21,513 nucleotides of DNA from contig DLBP01000053.1 of assembly GCA_002480165.1 (NCBI GenBank), positions 1 through 21,513 on the forward strand, written 5' to 3'. A model generated the notes under the pieces. The model saw nothing but the letters and a program-made list of their open reading frames with translations. It had not been told where the DNA came from and did not search any database. This DNA is from Proteobacteria bacterium UBA7821 (GTDB lineage Bacteria > Pseudomonadota > Gammaproteobacteria > Comchoanobacterales > Comchoanobacteraceae). Shown here in pieces: positions 1-7,135 of the stretch. The translations under genes and the position numbers were made by a program. The first letter of the stretch is position 1; each line of letters starts with the position of its first letter.

Positions 1-1161
1 GGGCCTGGAGCTGGTAGACATGGGGGTAGCCTTGTTAGCGCAGGCAACTACCAATCCATCATTGACTGCCCACAGTCAGTCACAGGTGACTACTTAAGCA
101 ACCGCCGTCGCATTGAGGTGCCCACCCAACGCGTTGAGCCAACTGATAAGTGGATCCGAATTCATGGGGCCAGCTTTCATAACTTAAAAGACATCCATGT
201 TGACATACCCGTTGCACTAATGACTTGTATTACTGGCGTATCTGGCTCAGGCAAGTCAACCTTGATTAATGACACGCTCTACCCTGCGGCTTGTCTTGCA
301 TTACAACGCGTTGTATCAAAAAAGCCAGGGCCTGTCAGGTCAATTGATGGACTAGAGCACTTTAGCAAAATCATTAATATTGACCAAAGCCCCATTGGGA
401 GAACACCGCGCTCTAACCCAGCCACCTACACCGGCCTACTCACGGTGGTCAGGGAATTATTTGCCCAAACACCCATCTCGAAACAACGGGGCTATCGACC
501 CGGTCGCTTTAGTTTTAATGTGCCAGGGGGACGCTGTGAAACCTGTCAGGGTGACGGCCTAATTCGTGTTGAAATGCATTTTTTATCTGATGTCTATGTG
601 ACTTGTGAAACCTGTCAAGGCAAGCGTTATAATCCAGAAACACTCGAAGTCACTTACAAAGGCAAAAACATAGCCGATGTCTTAGCAATGGAAATCGCAG
701 AGGCAGTCATATTTTTTGACGCCATTCCAACCATTAAACGCAAGCTTGATACGCTTTGTCAGGTTGGCCTAGACTACATTCAATTGGGACAAAGCGCCAC
801 AACACTATCGGGTGGCGAAGCACAACGAATCAAGCTATCACGAGAATTGTCCAAACGCAGTACCGGTGAGACCATTTATCTACTCGATGAGCCAACCACT
901 GGATTACATTTTCATGATGTTTCAAAGCTCATTGATGTACTGATGAAGCTGCGATCCAGTGGCAATACAATTATCATCATCGAACACAATCTAGATGTCA
1001 TCAAATGTGCTGATTGGCTTGTCGACCTCGGCCCAGAAGGCGGTAATGGTGGTGGCCAGGTGATGGTCAGCGGCCCACCTGAAGTTGTTGCCCAACATCC
1101 AGACTCTCAAACAGGCCTTTATCTGAAAAAACACATTCCGGACAGCGCCACAATCGGTTAG
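1..1161 (+). CDS. uvrA: UvrA excinuclease subunit A, 3' part (gene runs off the window start)
   Basis: DNA-damage sensor of the UvrABC nucleotide excision repair system, cytoplasmic. Frame 1 is open from base 1, with no stop before TAG at 1159-1161, so the GTG at 118 is internal and not a start. About 386 C-terminal residues of the roughly 940 usual for UvrA are present. The translation opens with the end of the first ABC half (GPGAGRHGG) and continues through the linker into the second ABC module: Walker A GVSGSGKS (nt 235-258), a zinc module CETC at 535-546 and CETC at 604-615 separated by 19 residues as in the family, the ABC signature LSGGEAQR from about 805, and Walker B with LLDEPTTGLH. 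All key residues look intact. The next gene starts 65 bases downstream and has its own ribosome site. Identification is secure; only the 5' truncation by the window limits it. Confidence 0.97.
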   Translation, partial: GPGAGRHGGSLVSAGNYQSIIDCPQSVTGDYLSNRRRIEVPTQRVEPTDKWIRIHGASFHNLKDIHVDIPVALMTCITGVSGSGKSTLINDTLYPAACLALQRVVSKKPGPVRSIDGLEHFSKIINIDQSPIGRTPRSNPATYTGLLTVVRELFAQTPISKQRGYRPGRFSFNVPGGRCETCQGDGLIRVEMHFLSDVYVTCETCQGKRYNPETLEVTYKGKNIADVLAMEIAEAVIFFDAIPTIKRKLDTLCQVGLDYIQLGQSATTLSGGEAQRIKLSRELSKRSTGETIYLLDEPTTGLHFHDVSKLIDVLMKLRSSGNTIIIIEHNLDVIKCADWLVDLGPEGGNGGGQVMVSGPPEVVAQHPDSQTGLYLKKHIPDSATIG

Positions 1162-1179
1162 ATGCTTGAGCTAGATTAG

Positions 1180-1195
1180 AACATAATTTTATGTT
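1180..1195. repeat. 16-bp palindrome upstream of the aldolase gene
   Basis: AACATAA (1180-1186) and TTATGTT (1189-1195) are perfect inverted arms around TT. The right arm overlaps a possible -10 (TATGTT 1190-1195), 18 bases after TTGAGC (1166-1171). It could be an operator for the aldolase gene, but AT-rich palindromes of this size also arise by chance. Confidence 0.35.
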
Positions 1196-1226
1196 AAATT
1201 GACATTGATTCACAGAGGACTGCCAC

Positions 1227-2213
1227 ATGAACACACCCAAAGACATTTGCCAACAAACCATTAACAAACTGTGTGCCAAAAATAAAGGCATTTTAGCTGC
1301 CGACGAAAGTCTAACAACGATGAATAAGCGGTTAGCAGAAATTGGTCTCAACTCTGACGAGACAACCAGGCGACAGTACCGAGAACTGTTGATTGATTGT
1401 CCGAATATCGAGCAATATCTCAATGGCATCATCTTACATGAAGAGACACTCTACCAGAGCAGTGACAGTGAAAAGCGTTTCTGTGATATCTTAACCGATA
1501 AAGGTTTATGTATTGGCATTAAGGTCGATCAAGGCTTATCAGACCTACCACACAGCAGTGAAAAAATCACTCGAGGTCTTGACAGCCTAGAATCCAGACT
1601 TGCTGATTATTTCAAGCAAGGTGCACGTTTTGCGAAATGGCGAAATGTTTATAAAATTGATAAAAACACTCCCTCTCATCACCTAATTGGACTCAATTCT
1701 CAAACACTAGCACATTACGCTAAAATGTGTCTGAATCAGGGAATCGTTCCGATCATCGAACCAGAAATACTCATCGATGGCGACCATTCTATTGAAAGAA
1801 CGAAAGTGGTGACCAAAGCAATTTTATCTTCCCTGTTTGATGCCTGTGTCTCATTTAACATTGACCTATCTCAAACCATCCTAAAACCCAGCATGATCAC
1901 CTCGGGTAAGCAATCTTCAGAATGGCCCAATCCCCCGAGTGATGTGTCAGCCGCCACGCTAGATATCTTTAAACAAGTGGTGCCTAATCACGTTGCCAGT
2001 ATCAACTTCTTATCTGGCGGACAATCCCCACAACAAGCATCAGACAACTTATTTGCTATTCAGAGCCAAGCTGACTTACCCTGGAATGTTAGCTTTTCAT
2101 TCGCAAGAGCCATCCAGCAACCGTGTATGAAATTATGGGCTGGAGAAAGCCAATACGTTGATGAGGCTAGACAAGAACTGATTAATCGCCTTAAAGATAA
2201 CTGTCGTCTGTAG
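1227..2213 (+). CDS. Class I (eukaryotic-type) fructose-bisphosphate aldolase
   Basis: Cytoplasmic glycolytic/gluconeogenic enzyme that reversibly cleaves fructose 1,6-bisphosphate to DHAP and glyceraldehyde 3-phosphate through a Schiff base. This is the animal/plant-type family, not the zinc-dependent class II enzyme or the DhnA/FbaB type. Diagnostic segments are GILAADES (residues 21-28), GIILHEETLYQ (67-77), IKVDQG with Lys99, GARFAKWR with Lys137, VPIIEPE (174-180), the Schiff-base lysine Lys220 in ILKPSM, and the phosphate loop FLSGGQS (261-267). At 328 residues it is slightly shorter than vertebrate aldolases (about 360), and it lacks their C-terminal extension. AGAGGA at 1214-1219 lies 7 bases before ATG 1227 and supports the start. 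It follows uvrA but appears separately transcribed. The class is secure; I give no symbol because naming varies. Confidence 0.93.
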   Translation: MNTPKDICQQTINKLCAKNKGILAADESLTTMNKRLAEIGLNSDETTRRQYRELLIDCPNIEQYLNGIILHEETLYQSSDSEKRFCDILTDKGLCIGIKVDQGLSDLPHSSEKITRGLDSLESRLADYFKQGARFAKWRNVYKIDKNTPSHHLIGLNSQTLAHYAKMCLNQGIVPIIEPEILIDGDHSIERTKVVTKAILSSLFDACVSFNIDLSQTILKPSMITSGKQSSEWPNPPSDVSAATLDIFKQVVPNHVASINFLSGGQSPQQASDNLFAIQSQADLPWNVSFSFARAIQQPCMKLWAGESQYVDEARQELINRLKDNCRL

Positions 2214-2225
2214 AGTCAATCAGCC

Positions 2226-3059
2226 TCATGCCTGTAGCTTTCTTGCACCGACTAATGACAAGAAAGCTACGACATTATACACAACTAAGACAAGAAACTC
2301 GTATTTAAAATCAAGTAGTTTGTCAATAGAATACCCTTCCCATAGCAACGTATAATAAAAATTGAGAATGTGTGGCCAGACAAACCCTGCGTTTCCTATA
2401 AAAACCTCAATAATAGAAGTTGGCCTGCCCAGTATGATCAGCACTAACAACTCAGAGAAAATGATGATCAGAAATGAGACAATAGCCTGTATTGCAGGCG
2501 AGCTTTTTGCCGTACTTGAACATAACATTAGACTTAAGAAAATGGGAGACAACAGCAACATATCCCACAACCTAAAGACCTCCCACCACGTAAAAGGTAG
2601 ATATATAGTGTAATCTAATGTGTAGAAAGAAAAGCATAAAAATGTTAGAAAAACCAGAAAGCTACAAACCAATAACCAGCCAATCGGTATCAATAAAAAC
2701 ACAACCAATAGCTTTGTGGCAATTGATATCGTGTCCGATATCGGCATAGACCTCCAAAAAACAATAGACTTGTCTGCTCGCTCGTCAAAGCAACATGACA
2801 ACGTGTAGAAAGATTGAAACAGCAAACACCAATTACTCGCCGAGTCCCAGATAAATGCATTGTGTTCAACAAGCCACACATTGATATTAAATTTTGGCAA
2901 ACGATCATAGTTCAGCTGCTCAAGAGTAATCTGATCGATGCTCAACAATATGGTATACAACACAATGTAAAAGACATAGCACAGCGAGATAATAAGAATG
3001 CGGCCTACCAATTTTTGCTCGAGCAATTCTTTAATAATCAGCCCTTGTAGTCTATTCAT
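2226..3059 (-). CDS. ABC-2 type transporter permease subunit
   Basis: Predicted inner-membrane permease of 277 residues, the partner of the ATPase encoded immediately upstream. Hydrophobic segments that look like about six membrane spans are visible (roughly residues 18-40, 115-140, 165-185, 190-212, 220-235 and 255-272). The cytoplasmic stretch DERADKSIVFWRSMPIS after the first span is typical of bacterial ABC-2 family permeases. The ATG at 3059 overlaps the ATPase stop in an ATGA arrangement, which implies translational coupling. The gene is convergent with the aldolase gene, 12 bases apart, and its final codons form a 12-bp inverted repeat. Substrate and direction of transport cannot be read from the sequence. 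The family call is good; the spans are estimated by eye. Confidence 0.8.
   Translation of the reverse strand: MNRLQGLIIKELLEQKLVGRILIISLCYVFYIVLYTILLSIDQITLEQLNYDRLPKFNINVWLVEHNAFIWDSASNWCLLFQSFYTLSCCFDERADKSIVFWRSMPISDTISIATKLLVVFLLIPIGWLLVCSFLVFLTFLCFSFYTLDYTIYLPFTWWEVFRLWDMLLLSPIFLSLMLCSSTAKSSPAIQAIVSFLIIIFSELLVLIILGRPTSIIEVFIGNAGFVWPHILNFYYTLLWEGYSIDKLLDFKYEFLVLVVYNVVAFLSLVGARKLQA
2234..2270. repeat. 12-bp perfect inverted repeat at the convergent 3' ends
   Basis: GTAGCTTTCTTG (2234-2245) and CAAGAAAGCTAC (2259-2270) are exact reverse complements around a 13-base loop. The repeat lies inside the last codons of the minus-strand permease gene and just beyond the aldolase stop. It could act as a transcription barrier for both convergent genes, although neither side carries the T-run of a canonical intrinsic terminator. 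Confidence 0.6.
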
Positions 3060-3949
3060 ATTAACGCTCCGGTATCAGTCTGTCCATTTTGCTTGATCAG
3101 ATATATGAATATATCTCGCAATTTTGGCTGACTCAATTGACCGAAGGCAGCGTATGTTGACTCATCATCACTGTCTAATATAATACTACATCGCCCCTTC
3201 GGATGGTATTGAACGATAATGGCAGATGGGCACTGTTTTTTGACATCTGAGTAAGTATCTTGTTGAATCTTAACTTGCTTAAATCGCTTAAATAATGTGT
3301 CAATATCCGCTTTTAAAATAATGTGTCCATCTTGTAAAATCACAACGTGTGTCAGAAAATCTTCCAGCTCTTCAACCTGGTGACTGCTAATGATAATGCC
3401 ACCTGTATTGAGGTCATAGTGATTGGTTAGATACTGATAGAATCTACTTTTCATCAATACATCCAGTCCTAAAGTAGGCTCATCCAATACAAGTAATCGG
3501 CAATCAATTGACAAAATCAGAGCGAGGTATAGCTGAGTGACCATCCCTTTCGAAAAGGTTTTGATTCGATTATTTAAAGGCACATTCGATAACTTAAGCA
3601 TTCTAATTAGCCGGTCTTCATCAAATGATGGATGAATGGCATTCATATATGCCATTAGCTGATTTGTGGTAGCCCAATCTGGTAAAACGCTGATGTCTGA
3701 AATATAGGCAACTGACTCTAGTAGTTTTGACCTGTTTTTTAGAGGTTCAAGGCCTAGTAATTCAATACTGCCACCTGCTTGTATCAAACCTAACGAAGCT
3801 TTTAAACAAGTACTCTTCCCTGCACCATTATGCCCCATTAGTCCGACGACTTGACCGGCATGCACATCAAAGGTAATGTTTTCTAACGCACAATGTTTAC
3901 CATAATACTTAGAGACACCCGATAATCTCAGTAATGGATCAGTACTCAC
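3056..3949 (-). CDS. ABC transporter ATP-binding subunit (ABC-2 export type)
   Basis: Cytoplasmic ATPase of 297 residues that energises the downstream permease. Walker A is GHNGAGKS (residues 39-46), Walker B LLVLDEP (152-158), and the H-loop is in IIISSHQVEELE. The signature is FSKGM (132-136) instead of LSGGQ, a variation common in stand-alone ABC-2 ATPases. About 80 residues after the H-loop form a variable C-terminal domain. The start is GTG at 3949, chosen because AGGAG (complement of 3956-3960) sits 6 bases upstream. It overlaps the permease gene by four bases and begins 50 bases after the ubiA stop, so the three genes may share a transcript. The target substrate is unknown. Confidence 0.88.
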   Translation of the reverse strand: MSTDPLLRLSGVSKYYGKHCALENITFDVHAGQVVGLMGHNGAGKSTCLKASLGLIQAGGSIELLGLEPLKNRSKLLESVAYISDISVLPDWATTNQLMAYMNAIHPSFDEDRLIRMLKLSNVPLNNRIKTFSKGMVTQLYLALILSIDCRLLVLDEPTLGLDVLMKSRFYQYLTNHYDLNTGGIIISSHQVEELEDFLTHVVILQDGHIILKADIDTLFKRFKQVKIQQDTYSDVKKQCPSAIIVQYHPKGRCSIILDSDDESTYAAFGQLSQPKLRDIFIYLIKQNGQTDTGALI

Positions 3950-3999
3950 AACACACTCCTATGTGAACATAACCATGGATACAATCTAAATAACACCAA

Positions 4000-4857
4000 T
4001 CAGCCATATTGAACTGCCAATAAAATCGCCAATGCATAGCTGGCACCTGCCCAGTGATTTAAGTTAAACGCATAGCCTGTCAAGCTTGTATCGTGTGAGG
4101 CTAACATCACTTGCTTGAACAACAACACACTGGATAGTAACGTGAGTAGGTAGCATTCATAACCAGCTTGACAGTGATACAAGATAGCCATCCATATGAG
4201 CGATGTGATCAAGTAACACCCAGCAACAAAGACAAAAACAAACTGACCCAACCATCGGGCACTAGAGTGAACACCAATCTTAAGGTCATCATCCAGATCG
4301 GCCAGTGCATACACTGTATCAAAGCCCAGTACCCAAAACACATTAGCCGCATACAACAGGATTGCCAGTGGTGTCATGCGATCGCATAACTCAAAAAAAA
4401 CAATCGGTATACACATGGAAAATGTCATGGCTAAAAACAGTTGCGGGATGACGAATACTCGCTTCATCCAGGGATAAATCATGATCATCGCAGCCGATAG
4501 GATCGCAATATAAATGGTGTGCCATTTAAGCTCAGTCAATAAAGCAAAGGAGACTGTTGCTAACAAGCATGCCCACACGAATGCCTCCTTGATGGTCAAC
4601 GTCTGGTTAGCAAGTGGCCGATTGTGTGTGCGTTTCACTTGCCTGTCGTATTCTCGATCACACACATCATTAATCACGCAGCCTAAGGCTCTGGTAACAA
4701 AGACCCCTACCACGCAGATAGCAATAATCTTGGTATCATGCTGTGAAGCGCCAGCAAGCATTAAAGCAATTAAAGTTGGCCATAGCAATAACCAATTGCC
4801 AATCATCCGATCCATGCGCAATAAGGCTAAACGGGGCTCTATTTTTCCGACTAACAT
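4000..4857 (-). CDS. ubiA: 4-hydroxybenzoate polyprenyltransferase
   Basis: Integral inner-membrane enzyme that attaches the polyprenyl tail to 4-hydroxybenzoate in ubiquinone biosynthesis. It has both magnesium-diphosphate motifs of the family: NDVCDREYD (residues 63-71, followed by RPLA) and DTVYALADLDDD (180-191). Its 285 residues match the usual 285-295, with multiple hydrophobic helices throughout. The ATG at 4857 is preceded by AGG, 6 bases away. The chorismate lyase gene ubiC, a common neighbour, is absent here; ubiE, ubiJ and ubiB lie about 6 kb away on the other strand. The gene diverges from the lipoprotein gene, sharing a 91-base intergenic region. Confident. Confidence 0.95.
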   Translation of the reverse strand: MLVGKIEPRLALLRMDRMIGNWLLLWPTLIALMLAGASQHDTKIIAICVVGVFVTRALGCVINDVCDREYDRQVKRTHNRPLANQTLTIKEAFVWACLLATVSFALLTELKWHTIYIAILSAAMIMIYPWMKRVFVIPQLFLAMTFSMCIPIVFFELCDRMTPLAILLYAANVFWVLGFDTVYALADLDDDLKIGVHSSARWLGQFVFVFVAGCYLITSLIWMAILYHCQAGYECYLLTLLSSVLLFKQVMLASHDTSLTGYAFNLNHWAGASYALAILLAVQYG

Positions 4858-4888
4858 AAGCGACCTAAAGTTGTCATCGATGTTTGAT

Positions 4889-4917
4889 TAGACAAAATTT
4901 AAAAATGCCACTATAAT
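4889..4917 (+). promoter_or_regulatory. Sigma-70 promoter of the lipoprotein gene
   Basis: TAGACA (4889-4894), 17-base spacer, TATAAT (4912-4917). The predicted transcription start is near 4924, giving a leader of about 25 bases with the ribosome site GGAGG (4936-4940). Confidence 0.75.
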
Positions 4918-4948
4918 CAAGTACCATTATCGCACGGAGGCTCAGACA

Positions 4949-5416
4949 ATGCAAACAAGAATATTGTACCTAACACTAGGAACGCTCGCACTAACAAGCT
5001 GTGACCCATACACCATTAACGAAGATGTCGGTGGTATATCTGGGGCAATCGTCGGCGGTGTCATTGGCAGTCAGTTTGGTGACGGCACAGGACAGGCTGT
5101 CATGACTGGACTGGGCGCTGTTGTTGGCCATAAAATAGGTTCTTCTCTGGGATCACAGCTGGATGATTTCAACCAAGCAAGCTTGGGAGAAGCAATGGAA
5201 ACGGTGAAACCCAACCACTGGGAAAGCTGGGTCAACCCCAACGACCGAAAGACCTATCGGGTCAGACCAGGCTACACGGAGAAACTAAAAGTCGAGGGAA
5301 GATCGACGAACTGCCGGCCCTATCAATTAGTGCAAATCACACCGAATGAGACGATCAGATCGAGCGGTTACGCTTGCAGGTACCAGGAAAACAATTGGCG
5401 GTTCTTCACCAATTAG
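4949..5416 (+). CDS. Glycine-zipper 2TM surface-antigen-type lipoprotein
   Basis: Small envelope lipoprotein, 155 residues. The signal peptide ends in the lipobox LTSC, so Cys18 is the predicted lipidated residue. Residues about 28-70 are a glycine-zipper segment with repeated GxxxG spacing (GISGAIVGGVIGSQFG and GLGAVVGHKIGSSLG), as in 17-kDa surface-antigen and SlyB-like proteins. The C-terminal half is a soluble domain with three cysteines. GGAGG at 4936-4940 fixes the start. The residue after the lipid cysteine is Asp, which in E. coli is a signal for inner-membrane retention, so the final location is uncertain. The stop overlaps the rpsT stop by three bases, and the two genes are convergent. 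A structural or stress-related role is inferred from the family only. Confidence 0.85.
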   Translation: MQTRILYLTLGTLALTSCDPYTINEDVGGISGAIVGGVIGSQFGDGTGQAVMTGLGAVVGHKIGSSLGSQLDDFNQASLGEAMETVKPNHWESWVNPNDRKTYRVRPGYTEKLKVEGRSTNCRPYQLVQITPNETIRSSGYACRYQENNWRFFTN

Positions 5417-5679
5417 CTTGTCGTGGTTTTAAGTTTTACACTGAGACGTGACTTGAGCCTGGCTGCTTTGTTCTTGTGAATTAGCCCTTTCCCTGCGCAT
5501 TTGTCAAGGTAGCGGGAACAGGTTTTGTACAGACTGTCTAACCCTTCTTTCTTCTGCTGCTTACAGGCTTTGAGAAACTTCTTTAGATAAGTACGCATTT
5601 CTGAAATCTGTGATATGTTGAGTTCGCGTCTTCTTTTTATTTGCCTAACTCTTTTAATCGCTTGTTTTGAATTTGCCAA
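5413..5679 (-). CDS. rpsT: 30S ribosomal protein S20, TTG start
   Basis: Primary 16S rRNA-binding protein of the small subunit, 88 residues, very basic. The reading frame is open upstream to an ATG at 5730, but homology begins at ANSKQAIKRVRQ, directly after a TTG codon at 5677-5679. GGAGC (complement of 5686-5690) lies 6 bases before that TTG. The conserved core MRTYLKKFLKA and the C-terminal KGLIHKNKAARLKSRL are typical of S20, and 88 residues is the family length, whereas 105 would not be. E. coli rpsT also uses a UUG start, which limits its translation and is part of its autoregulation; the same design is inferred here. The promoter overlaps the region of the upstream ATG, supporting the shorter protein. 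Confidence 0.95.
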   Translation of the reverse strand: MANSKQAIKRVRQIKRRRELNISQISEMRTYLKKFLKACKQQKKEGLDSLYKTCSRYLDKCAGKGLIHKNKAARLKSRLSVKLKTTTS

Positions 5680-5709
5680 CTGAATGCTCCAAATGTTACT
5701 AAAGCACCC

Positions 5710-5738
5710 ATTATAATCTTGCATAAGCAAACAATCAA
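5710..5738 (-). promoter_or_regulatory. Sigma-70 promoter of rpsT
   Basis: On the minus strand: TTGATT (complement of 5733-5738), 17-base spacer, consensus TATAAT (complement of 5710-5715). Transcription would start near 5703, leaving a 5' leader of about 24 bases before the TTG start. This excludes the ATG at 5730 as a start. Confidence 0.8.
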
Positions 5739-5774
5739 GTTTTTTTTACCGCAATTTATCCATCTACAAAAGAC

Positions 5775-5802
5775 TGGCCATCGTAAAAAAAGCTGTTATA
5801 AT
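5775..5802 (+). promoter_or_regulatory. Extended -10 promoter of the symporter gene
   Basis: TGTTATAAT (5794-5802) is an extended -10 element, with a weak -35 TGGCCA at 5775-5780 and a 16-base spacer. The TATAAT overlaps an ATG at 5801, which therefore lies upstream of the predicted transcription start near 5809. Confidence 0.65.
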
Positions 5803-5830
5803 GGAAAAGTTTAACAATTTAGGCTCAATT

Positions 5831-7135
5831 ATGTCAATACTAGCTCTCGTGTGCATCTTAATGTTATTTTCGATGTGGATCATCGCATCCAAATCGGACA
5901 AATTTGAGCAGTCCCACGAAAACTATTTCTTCGCCAACAGAAACGTATCATCACTGTTTCTGGCCGGCACCATTGTTGCCACTCAGGTCGGCGGGGGTAG
6001 CATTGTCGGAGTGACTGACGATGCTTTTGCCATAGGCTGGTGGGCACTAATCTACCCGGCAAGCCAAACGTTGGGTTTAATCTTGATTGCACTATTTTAC
6101 ACAGAGACACTCCAGTCAATGAAACTATCGACTGTCTCTGAGATATTTACGCGTTATTACCACTCAGAGGCGTTGAGAAAAATTGCCAGCAACCTATCAG
6201 CGCTATCACTGTTCTTCATTCTGGTTGCTCAAGGCGTTGCGACAAAGCACCTGCTGATTAGTATCGGCTTTTCTGAGATGTGGCTATTTGGTGTCGTTTG
6301 GCTAACCGTCGTTACCTACACAGCTCTGGGCGGTTTTTCGGTGGTTGTCAAAACCGACCTAATCCAGGTGGCCTTCATCGTTATATCCCTACTCGCCATG
6401 CTCTATTATCTACACGACATTCCTTCTGGTCACAAAGCGCTAACAGTCAATACCCGTGATGTCACCGATTGGTTTAGATTGGCTAACATCTTCACGTGGG
6501 CAACTGCTTACATGTTTATTGAACAAGACATGATTCAGCGCTTTGTCTCTGCCAAATCGACACCCATTTTAAAATCCGCATTGTGGACATCCGTTATCGC
6601 CCTGATGGCCATCGGCTGCCTCCCTGCCTTCATCGGCACAACGGCACATGACATCGGTATCAACTTGTCGAGCGCCAGCAGCAGCGTCTTGGTCCAGACA
6701 GCGTTAACCTACACACCCAAATGGGTCTATTTATTGGTCAGCTTCGGTATTCTAATGGCCATTTTATCGACCGTTGACTCATTAATGTCAGCCATCAGCA
6801 GTCTACTGGTGATCGATAGAACCTACCAAAAAAACCACAACCCAGTCCTGATCACTGCCATTATCGGCGTATCAGCCCTATTGCTTGCCAGTGTCACGGA
6901 TGAGATCATCAACACACTAGTTAGTGCCTATGCACTGACATCTTCAGCACTATTTGTTCCAGTTTTTTGCGTCATCAACCAAAAACCTATCAGCCAGAAA
7001 TCGGCATGGTCCGCAGTAATTGCTGGCATAGCCAGTTACATACTGTTGTATATTTTCTATAGCAAGCTAACTTTTTTAGCACTGGCGATATCAGGAGCAG
7101 CGGCTGCGATTACTCAGTTGATTGAGAAGCGTTAG
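5831..7135 (+). CDS. Sodium:solute symporter family (SSS) transporter
   Basis: Inner-membrane secondary transporter, 434 residues from the ATG at 5831, with about 12-13 hydrophobic segments. Family features are the N-terminal span followed by YFFANRN, the sodium-site region TIVATQVGGGSIVG, the SSS signature-like YTALGGFSVVVKTDLIQ, and a late SxxSTVDSLMSAISS segment (ILSTVDSLMSAISS). The frame also contains an ATG ten codons upstream (5801), but that ATG sits inside a consensus -10 box, so 5831 is preferred even though its ribosome site is weak. The substrate cannot be assigned; no catabolic or uptake partner gene lies nearby. The 3' end overlaps the convergent thrS gene by 26 bases. The family is confident and the start moderately so. 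Confidence 0.85.
   Translation: MSILALVCILMLFSMWIIASKSDKFEQSHENYFFANRNVSSLFLAGTIVATQVGGGSIVGVTDDAFAIGWWALIYPASQTLGLILIALFYTETLQSMKLSTVSEIFTRYYHSEALRKIASNLSALSLFFILVAQGVATKHLLISIGFSEMWLFGVVWLTVVTYTALGGFSVVVKTDLIQVAFIVISLLAMLYYLHDIPSGHKALTVNTRDVTDWFRLANIFTWATAYMFIEQDMIQRFVSAKSTPILKSALWTSVIALMAIGCLPAFIGTTAHDIGINLSSASSSVLVQTALTYTPKWVYLLVSFGILMAILSTVDSLMSAISSLLVIDRTYQKNHNPVLITAIIGVSALLLASVTDEIINTLVSAYALTSSALFVPVFCVINQKPISQKSAWSAVIAGIASYILLYIFYSKLTFLALAISGAAAAITQLIEKR

Noticed and set aside
118..120. GTG at 118 as the start of a separate short UvrA-like protein
   Set aside because: The same frame is open from base 1 and encodes typical UvrA sequence upstream (GPGAGRHGG), so the codon is internal.
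1067..1432. 121-codon minus-strand frame across the uvrA-aldolase junction
   Set aside because: It lies antisense to two well-supported genes and has no family features.
5680..5730. N-terminal extension of S20 from the ATG at 5730
   Set aside because: S20 homology begins after TTG 5679, the ribosome site supports TTG, and the promoter places the transcript start downstream of the ATG.
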